From: DATDRS01 sp035291605
GTDB lineage: Bacteria > Chloroflexota > Anaerolineae > Anaerolineales > UBA6663
Length of the DNA stretch: 5,650 nucleotides
NCBI GenBank assembly: GCA_035291605.1
Contig: DATDRS010000417.1
Span: forward strand, 1 to 5,650
Reading direction: 5' to 3'
Shown in pieces: positions 2,710-5,650 of this stretch. The position numbers and the translations under genes are program-made. Below the pieces are notes generated by a model. That model was given only the letters and a program-made list of their open reading frames with translations, was not told the origin of the DNA and ran no database searches. Position 1 is the stretch's first letter; every line of letters begins with the position of its first letter.

Positions 2710-5650
2710 ATGTCCGACTTCCTCTTCCGCGGCTCGCTCAAAGACCTCGACCCCGACGTTTACGAACTGACGCAAATCGAAGCCGAGCGGCAATATCGGA
2801 AACTGATCCTCATCGCCTCGGAAAGCGCCGCGCCGCAGGCCGTGCTGGAGGCCTACCGCTCCGCCTTCCACAACATTTACGCCGAGGGTTACCCCGACGA
2901 CGAAACGCGCTTCATGACCGAGGCGGAGATCCTCGACCACGAGGCGCGCCTGGCGCACTACCGCCGCTACGCCGACCCGCGCTACTACAAGGGCGTGGAA
3001 TACGCGGACCTGATCGAGGCCCTCGCCCGCCGCCGCTGCGCCGAGCTGTGGGCGGCCAACGGGGTGACGGCGAATCAGCTCTACGTCAACGTCCAGCCGC
3101 TCTCCGGCGGCCCGGCGAACAACGCCGTCTATCACGCGCTCGTCAACCCGGGCGACACGGTGATGGGCATGAACCTGCTCTTCGGCGGCCATCTCTCGCA
3201 CGGCTCGCCCGTCAACCGCTCCGGCAAATACTACAACATCGTCCCCTACACCATCCACCCGCAGACCGAGCGCATTGACATGGACGAGGTGGAGCGGCTG
3301 GCGAAGCAGCACAAGCCCAAGATGATCATCGTGGGTTACTCGTCGTACCCCTGGGCCGGGGACTTCAAACGCTTCCGCGAGATCGCGGACTCGGTTGGCG
3401 CGTACCTCATGGCCGACATGGCGCACGTCGCCGGGTTGATCCTGGCGGGCGTCTACCCCTCGCCCATCGGGCACGCGCACGTCGTCACCTTCACCACGCA
3501 CAAAACGCTCAACGGCCCGCGCGGCGCGGTCATCCTCACCGCCGACCCGGCCCTGGCGCGCAAGATTGACCGCGCGGTGTTTCCCGGCGAGCAGGGCGGC
3601 CCGCACGTCAACGTCTTCGCCGCGCTCGCCGTCGCGCTCAAGATCGCGGCCACGCCCGAATACAGACTGTTGCAAAAACAGGTCGTCGTCAACGCCGTGC
3701 GCTTCGCCGAGAAGATGAAGCAGCACGGGTTCAAGATTCCATTTGGGGGCACCGAATCCCATCTCTTCAACCTTGACTGCAAATCCGTCGTCGGGGCCGA
3801 CGGCGCGCCGCTGATGGGCGACATGGCCGCGCGCATCCTCGACCTGGCAGGAATCGTCGTCAACCGCAACACTATTCCCGGCGACAAATCGGCGGCGAAC
3901 CCCTCCGGCCTGCGCCTCGGCACGCCCTGGATCACGCAGCGCGGCTTCGGGGAAGCCGAGATTGACGCCCTGGCCGACGCGACGGCGCAGATCCTCAAGG
4001 CCTGCCACCCCTACAAGGTTCCGGGCCGCAAGGGCGACCTCTTCCGCGCGAAGGTGGACTTCGAGGCCTTCCAGGACGCCAAGCTGAAAGTGCGCGAGCT
4101 GGCGACGAAAGCGGGCATTGATTTCGAGCCGGCGCAGCACGGGTATCCGCACTTCTACTACATTGACGACCCTGCACCCCGTGGTAGAGACGGCCCGCCG
4201 GGACGTCTCTACGGGCAAATTGAAATCGTTGGCGAGCGCGCCGATGAGTTTTTGTACTGGGCTTTGACCAGCGATGTGTATGCCCTGGCCCCCGGCGCTT
4301 CGCAGGCGACCCGGCTGTACACGGCGAAGGGGCAGGTGGAGGCGGTGCTCACGCGGTCGGCGGATACGGGCGGGCGGATGGGCGGGCGCGGGGCCCGCCC
4401 CTACGTGATCACGGTGCCGGCCGATAAAGCCACGCTTGTCGCCACGTGGCTGCGCGACCTCTCCGACGGGTACGTGGCTTTTGATGCTACGGACTACCTG
4501 CGCAAGCTCCCCGGCCCGGTCGTCGTCCGCGAGGCGGTAGCCGTGGACACGTTGCGCGTGCCGGAAGTGTCCGGCGACGCGGACGGCCTCGACGAAACCA
4601 AGCCCTATTTCATCGGCAGCTCGATGTGGGGCCTGGCGACGCCGCCCCCGCTCCCCGAGTTCCGCTGGACCGAACCGTCCGCCCCGCCCCTAAGGAAGAC
4701 CGCGCTCAACGAGACGCACAAGGCGATGGGCGCGCGCATGGTCCCTTTCGCCGGGTGGGAGATGCCCGTGCAGTACACTGGCGTGTTGGAGGAGCATCAG
4801 GCCACACGGCAGGCGGCCGGGCTGTTCGACGTGAGTCACATGGGCGTGTGGGAGGCCGTCGGTCCCGGCGCATGCGCCTTCCTCGACGCGGCGACGACGA
4901 ACGAAGTCGCCGCGCTCAAGCCGGGGGAGAGCATGTACTCGCAGTTCCTCAACCCCGACGCGCACGTGCTCGACGATTGCTATATCTATTGCCGCGCGCC
5001 GGAGAGATACCTCATCGTCGTCAACGCAAGCAACGACGACAAGGACTGGACGTGGATCAACGCCGTGCTGCGCGGCGTAGCGCTCATTGATCACGACCGC
5101 CCGTGGACCAAGTCGCCGGGCCGGAACGGCGTGACGCTGCGGGACCTGCGCGACCCCCAATCCGGCGCAGACCGGCGCGTGGACATCGCGCTGCAGGGGC
5201 CGAAGGCGCGCGACATCCTCCTGGCCCTGGACGCGGACCCGGCGACCGATGCGCTCATTACCAGGCTCAAGCGCACCGAGCTGTGTGAAGCCACGATCGG
5301 CGGCTTTGACCTCATCATCGCCCGCACGGGGTACACGGGCGAAGTGATGGGCTTTGAGTTGTTCATCCACCCGGACAGGTCGGTTGAACTCTGGAACGCT
5401 TTGCTGAAAGCGGGAACCCCGATGGGTCTCAAGCCTTGCGGCCTGGCCGCGCGCGACTCGCTCCGCACCGAAGCCGGGCTGCCGCTTTACGGCGACGAGA
5501 TGGCGGGATACCTCGACCTCGGGGTGGGGGACGCCGGTTTCGACTCCTACGTCAAAACGCACAAACCGTGGTTTATTGGACGCAAAGCCTTCCTCGAGCG
5601 GGAGAAGAACCGCCAGGCCGAGGTCACGCGCTTCCGCTTCAACGCCAAGA
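2710..5650 (+). CDS. glyA-gcvT: SHMT-aminomethyltransferase fusion (GlyA-GcvT), 3' partial
   Basis: There is one open frame of 980 codons, without a stop at the window end. Residues 1-436 form a PLP-dependent serine hydroxymethyltransferase (serine + THF to glycine + methylene-THF). Visible are Glu59 in YAEGYP, Asp236 and His239 in ADMAHVAG, the PLP lysine Lys265 in TFTTHKTLNGPRG, and Arg402 in SGLRLGTPW. An insertion (about 63-89) marks the long subtype. From about 662 comes the glycine-cleavage T protein: MVPFAGWEMPVQY, FDVSHMG, the catalytic-region Asp755-Asp756 in VLDD, LQGPKA, RTGYTGE, and GLAARDSLRTEAGLPLYG. Residues about 500-600 look like a degenerate T-protein folate domain. The fusion should be cytosolic and channel methylene-THF between glycine cleavage and serine synthesis. 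The gene stands apart from the minus-strand cassette and is richer in G+C. The remaining C-terminal T-protein barrel lies outside the window. Confidence 0.93.
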   Translation, partial: MSDFLFRGSLKDLDPDVYELTQIEAERQYRKLILIASESAAPQAVLEAYRSAFHNIYAEGYPDDETRFMTEAEILDHEARLAHYRRYADPRYYKGVEYADLIEALARRRCAELWAANGVTANQLYVNVQPLSGGPANNAVYHALVNPGDTVMGMNLLFGGHLSHGSPVNRSGKYYNIVPYTIHPQTERIDMDEVERLAKQHKPKMIIVGYSSYPWAGDFKRFREIADSVGAYLMADMAHVAGLILAGVYPSPIGHAHVVTFTTHKTLNGPRGAVILTADPALARKIDRAVFPGEQGGPHVNVFAALAVALKIAATPEYRLLQKQVVVNAVRFAEKMKQHGFKIPFGGTESHLFNLDCKSVVGADGAPLMGDMAARILDLAGIVVNRNTIPGDKSAANPSGLRLGTPWITQRGFGEAEIDALADATAQILKACHPYKVPGRKGDLFRAKVDFEAFQDAKLKVRELATKAGIDFEPAQHGYPHFYYIDDPAPRGRDGPPGRLYGQIEIVGERADEFLYWALTSDVYALAPGASQATRLYTAKGQVEAVLTRSADTGGRMGGRGARPYVITVPADKATLVATWLRDLSDGYVAFDATDYLRKLPGPVVVREAVAVDTLRVPEVSGDADGLDETKPYFIGSSMWGLATPPPLPEFRWTEPSAPPLRKTALNETHKAMGARMVPFAGWEMPVQYTGVLEEHQATRQAAGLFDVSHMGVWEAVGPGACAFLDAATTNEVAALKPGESMYSQFLNPDAHVLDDCYIYCRAPERYLIVVNASNDDKDWTWINAVLRGVALIDHDRPWTKSPGRNGVTLRDLRDPQSGADRRVDIALQGPKARDILLALDADPATDALITRLKRTELCEATIGGFDLIIARTGYTGEVMGFELFIHPDRSVELWNALLKAGTPMGLKPCGLAARDSLRTEAGLPLYGDEMAGYLDLGVGDAGFDSYVKTHKPWFIGRKAFLEREKNRQAEVTRFRFNAK
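4184..4212. repeat. palindromic repeat 1 inside the fusion gene
   Basis: GTAGAGACG (4184-4192) and CGTCTCTAC (4204-4212) are perfect inverted arms. Inside them CCCG pairs with CGGG around a single central C, with one mismatch, so the whole 29-bp element can fold. It is translated in frame as residues 492-501 (GRDGPPGRLY) between HFYYIDD and GQIEIVG. GTAGAGACG-type palindromes are frequent dispersed elements in Chloroflexota as I recall. Confidence 0.85.
4380..4400. repeat. palindromic repeat 2 inside the fusion gene
   Basis: GGGCGGGC (4380-4387) and GCCCGCCC (4393-4400) pair perfectly around a five-base loop, followed by CTACG. It is in frame, coding about residues 557-564 (MGGRGARP), and sits between VEAVLTR and YVITVP, where the aligned genuine T-protein segment has no counterpart. 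Extra GGGCGG words just upstream (4370-4377) suggest local expansion. Confidence 0.8.

Noticed and set aside
2698..4218. 506-codon open frame on the minus strand opposite the SHMT domain
   Set aside because: It is a shadow of a high-G+C gene: the opposite frame carries clear SHMT motifs, while this one is Val/Arg/Asp-rich with no recognisable domain.
4380..4400. Rho-independent terminator within the fusion gene
   Set aside because: The hairpin is strong but has no following T run and lies inside a continuous coding frame.
4690..5562. 290-codon minus-strand frame opposite the T-protein domain
   Set aside because: The composition is that of an antisense shadow, and the plus strand encodes canonical GcvT motifs throughout.

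Overview
The window looks like a chromosomal fragment of a Chloroflexota (Anaerolineae-like) bacterium. The clues are a long-form serine hydroxymethyltransferase of the type I associate with that phylum, a GlyA-GcvT fusion, VapBC-type remnants, and high-G+C palindromic and CCAAT-rich dispersed repeats. The assignment rests on recall of those features, not on a database search.

Left part (1-2652, all genes on the minus strand). This is an accessory region built from related, partly decayed modules. Read along the minus strand from right to left it holds: a small VapB/AbrB-like antitoxin (2556-2320); a PIN-domain (VapC-like) toxin missing its N-terminal half (2336-2061); module B, a PepSY-like small protein (1934-1467) followed by a C39-like cysteine peptidase gene broken by a one-base frameshift (1465-1002); a 74-bp relic of the 3' end of the PIN gene with an in-frame stop (about 955-881); and module A, a PepSY-like protein (838-464) overlapping an apparently intact C39-like cysteine peptidase (516-46). 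A 60-bp direct repeat (57 of 60 identical) occurs at 1-60 and 2589-2648. It carries the last codons of the peptidase gene plus the following spacer. Together these junctions suggest an ancestral repeating unit [antitoxin - PIN - PepSY-like - C39 peptidase] that was duplicated in tandem and then eroded.

Middle (2557-2709). This is a divergent intergenic region with an extended -10 for the antitoxin, a plausible sigma70-type promoter for the rightward gene (inside the 60-bp repeat), a degenerate heptamer CCAAT repeat in the leader, and a good Shine-Dalgarno.

Right part (2710 to the window end, plus strand). One continuous reading frame of at least 980 codons joins a serine hydroxymethyltransferase (residues about 1-436), a middle segment that I read as a degenerate GcvT-like folate-binding domain (about 500-600), and a glycine-cleavage T-protein domain (from about 662), still open at the window edge. 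The two enzymes share 5,10-methylene-tetrahydrofolate, so the fusion would couple glycine cleavage to serine synthesis. Two G+C-rich palindromic repeats (4184-4212 and 4380-4400) lie inside this gene, in frame, at the edge of and within the middle domain. They look like dispersed repeats absorbed into the protein.
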